Shown here one piece after another: positions 6,029-6,980 of a stretch of 6,980 bases of DNA (position 1 is the first letter of the stretch; each line of letters starts with the position of its first letter). Made by a program: the position numbers and the translations under genes. The notes under the pieces were generated by a model. The model was not told the origin of the DNA, made no database searches, and saw only the letters and a program-made list of their open reading frames with translations. This DNA comes from Nitrosopumilaceae archaeon (GTDB lineage: Archaea > Thermoproteota > Nitrososphaeria > Nitrososphaerales > Nitrosopumilaceae), in NCBI GenBank assembly GCA_021296165.1, contig JAGWAW010000073.1, forward strand, positions 1-6,980. Direction: 5' to 3'.

Positions 6029-6256
6029 TCACTTTACCTTCCTTATGAGAAAGGTCAGGGTGTCGCCGTCTTTGGTCTTTTCGAGCATCTGGTGGCCGCT
6101 GCGGTTGACCCAGCGGGATATGTCGTCGTCGGCGGCCGGGTCGTCCGCCGACACCTGGATGGTCTGGCCCGCCTGCATCCTCTCCACGGCTATCTTGACG
6201 CGGAAGACCGGCTCGGGGCAGAATAGCCCCACCGCATCCAGAGTCACGTCGGCCAT
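6029..6256 (-). CDS. tusA: TusA/SirA-family sulfur carrier protein
   Basis: This 75-residue protein fits the small TusA/SirA family, which carries sulfur as a cysteine persulfide between donor and acceptor enzymes. The family signature is present near the N-terminus as LFCPEPVFRVK (11-21), with Cys13 the sulfur-carrying residue in the CPxP motif. It is followed by the expected helix, strand (TIQVSADDPAADDDI, 32-46), helix (ISRWVNRSGHQM, 46-57) and final strand (TLTFLIRKVK). The length is normal for the family. It is the first gene of the operon; its TGA is one base from the cysM start, implying co-expression. The ATG is supported by a TATA box about 31 bases upstream. In other organisms TusA proteins serve tRNA thiolation, molybdenum cofactor synthesis or sulfur oxidation. 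Here the neighbour suggests cysteine synthesis, which is an inference. It has no C-terminal Gly-Gly, so it is not a CysO/ThiS-type ubiquitin-like carrier. Confidence 0.9.
   Translation of the reverse strand: MADVTLDAVGLFCPEPVFRVKIAVERMQAGQTIQVSADDPAADDDISRWVNRSGHQMLEKTKDGDTLTFLIRKVK
6036..6044 (-). promoter_or_regulatory. Ribosome binding site deciding the cysM TTG start
   Basis: Read on the minus strand, AAGGAAGGT ends 8 bases before the TTG at 6027-6025. It is purine-rich and complementary to the CCUCC-type tail of 16S rRNA. It lies within the last codons of tusA, so ribosomes finishing tusA are well placed to restart on cysM. No ATG is available in the cysM frame before residue 35, so this site supports the TTG. 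Confidence 0.5.
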
Positions 6257-6279
6257 GTGGGAGTGGTGCCGGCCGATTC

Positions 6280-6287
6280 TATTAAAA
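6280..6287 (-). promoter_or_regulatory. TATA box of the tusA-cysM operon
   Basis: On the minus strand TTTTAATA starts at 6287, 31 bases before the tusA ATG at 6256. This predicts a leaderless or nearly leaderless mRNA for the two-gene operon. It is the only AT-rich stretch in the gap between tusA and the PHP-domain gene. Confidence 0.7.
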
Positions 6288-6298
6288 TCTACTCCGGG

Positions 6299-6318
6299 GC
6301 TGACTAGGAATCGTCAGC
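6299..6318. repeat. Inverted repeat upstream of the tusA promoter
   Basis: GCTGAC (6299-6304) and GTCAGC (6313-6318) are perfect inverted arms around 8 bases. The element ends 11 bases upstream of the tusA TATA box, a suitable place for an activator or repressor site, and it is also downstream of the PHP-domain gene. Six-base arms can easily arise by chance. Confidence 0.3.
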
Positions 6319-6368
6319 ACGCCAAACACTCAGCCGGGGGGCGCCGACCAAGAGCGGCCCTCCGGAGA

Positions 6369-6980
6369 CTACAGGGCCATCCGGAGCATCGTGGCCAGGT
6401 TGCGGTCCCTCATGAAGTCGGGATCCACCCCATGTTCGTTCACCTTGGAGGATATGCGCCCCATCAGGTAGACGCCGAGCCTGTAGAATATGGCCCACAG
6501 CGCGCTGTCGGGCCGGGCGCTGTAGACGCGCAGCAGCAGGTTCAGCAGCCAGGCCGCGTTGGGATAGTGCTCGGCGATATAACCCTCCAGGTATCGGCGG
6601 GAGTTCCGTATCTTGTATTGCAGATGCTCCAGAGTCTCGGCCCCCAGCGCGTACCCGGACCGCTCTATATCGACGCGGCCGTGCCGGATGGCGGGCAGCA
6701 TATTATCCAGCGTGTTCTGGGAGTGCACGGCATTGACGCAGCGGCCCATGGTGGAGAGTATGTGCGAATCACTGCCAGCCACCGCCGTCATGGAGTGGGA
6801 TGCGGCGAATTCGGCGGCGCGGGCGTTGGATATCGCATCCACGTTGTTGCTGTTGAAGACCTCTATGATGTCGCAGTGCGCGGCATCCCCGCGGAGGGCA
6901 TCCAGCAGGCTGAAGGGATGGGGGGCCGAGGACACCCCGTCCTGCCGCCTTATCTCGTCCAGCACCTCTGGCAGAGGCAG
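6369..6980 (-). CDS. PHP-domain metal-dependent phosphoesterase, 5' end missing
   Basis: The reading frame is open to the right edge, so only the last 203 residues are seen and the start lies beyond 6980. The visible part carries the second half of a PHP (polymerase and histidinol phosphatase) domain: a helix ending at DGVSSAPHPF, with His21-Pro-Phe, then EVFNSNN beginning at Glu40, then AGSDSH, with Asp71 and His73. In this family such His, Glu and Asp residues bind the metal ions that hydrolyse phosphoesters. The pattern is closest to the TrpH-like branch of stand-alone PHP proteins, some of which act on nucleotide or oligonucleotide 5' ends. After the PHP core, roughly 100 residues form a mostly helical C-terminal extension (about 105-203) that I do not recognise. 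The substrate cannot be inferred from this fragment. The gene ends 112 bases before tusA, which has its own promoter, so they are probably separate units. No T-tract terminator is visible after the stop. Confidence 0.85.
   Translation of the reverse strand: MPLPEVLDEIRRQDGVSSAPHPFSLLDALRGDAAHCDIIEVFNSNNVDAISNARAAEFAASHSMTAVAGSDSHILSTMGRCVNAVHSQNTLDNMLPAIRHGRVDIERSGYALGAETLEHLQYKIRNSRRYLEGYIAEHYPNAAWLLNLLLRVYSARPDSALWAIFYRLGVYLMGRISSKVNEHGVDPDFMRDRNLATMLRMAL

Noticed and set aside
4618..6048. Long plus-strand open frame (476 codons) opposite cysM and overlapping trxB
   Set aside because: It is antisense to a clear cysteine synthase, is rich in Gly, Arg, His and Pro as expected for a GC-rich shadow frame, and has no promoter or recognisable motif.

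Overview
The window looks like chromosomal DNA from a GC-rich archaeon, most likely a marine thaumarchaeon (Nitrososphaerota) of the Cenarchaeum type. The evidence is archaeal TATA boxes (TTTAAT/TATATTA) placed so that transcripts would be leaderless, an oligo-T terminator without a hairpin, an archaeal-type phosphopantetheine adenylyltransferase, secreted proteins of a style common in Thaumarchaeota, and frequent ATA isoleucine codons despite high GC. The lineage is an inference; no rRNA or other marker gene is present.

Layout: (1) 1-259 is a non-coding upstream region with a TATA box. (2) 260-1804 (+) encodes a secreted coiled-coil protein of unknown function and is followed directly by an oligo-T terminator. 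(3) 1805-2227 is an unusually long convergent gap with no gene I can defend. (4) 3690-2228 (-) is a two-gene operon: a secreted beta-sandwich protein, then coaD, joined by a 4-nt GTGA overlap. (5) 3691-3946 is a divergent promoter region. (6) 3947-4954 (+) is thioredoxin reductase, trxB. (7) 4955-5037 is a short convergent spacer that appears to hold a decayed duplicate of the end of the neighbouring cysteine synthase gene. (8) 6256-5038 (-) is a two-gene operon: a TusA-type sulfur carrier, then a CysM-like cysteine synthase, separated by one base. (9) 6980-6369 (-) is the C-terminal part of a PHP-domain phosphoesterase whose start lies outside the window.

The right half holds a small thiol and sulfur theme. 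TusA can carry sulfur as a persulfide on its CPxP cysteine, the CysM-like enzyme makes cysteine, and thioredoxin reductase supplies thiol-reducing power. The cysteine synthase resembles the O-phosphoserine-using, carrier-protein-dependent CysM of mycobacteria, including an Arg that matches its phosphoserine-binding residue. A direct TusA-to-CysM sulfur relay is therefore a testable idea, not a demonstrated one. I see no CRISPR array, insertion sequence, tRNA or rRNA, and no clearly new defence or mobile system.
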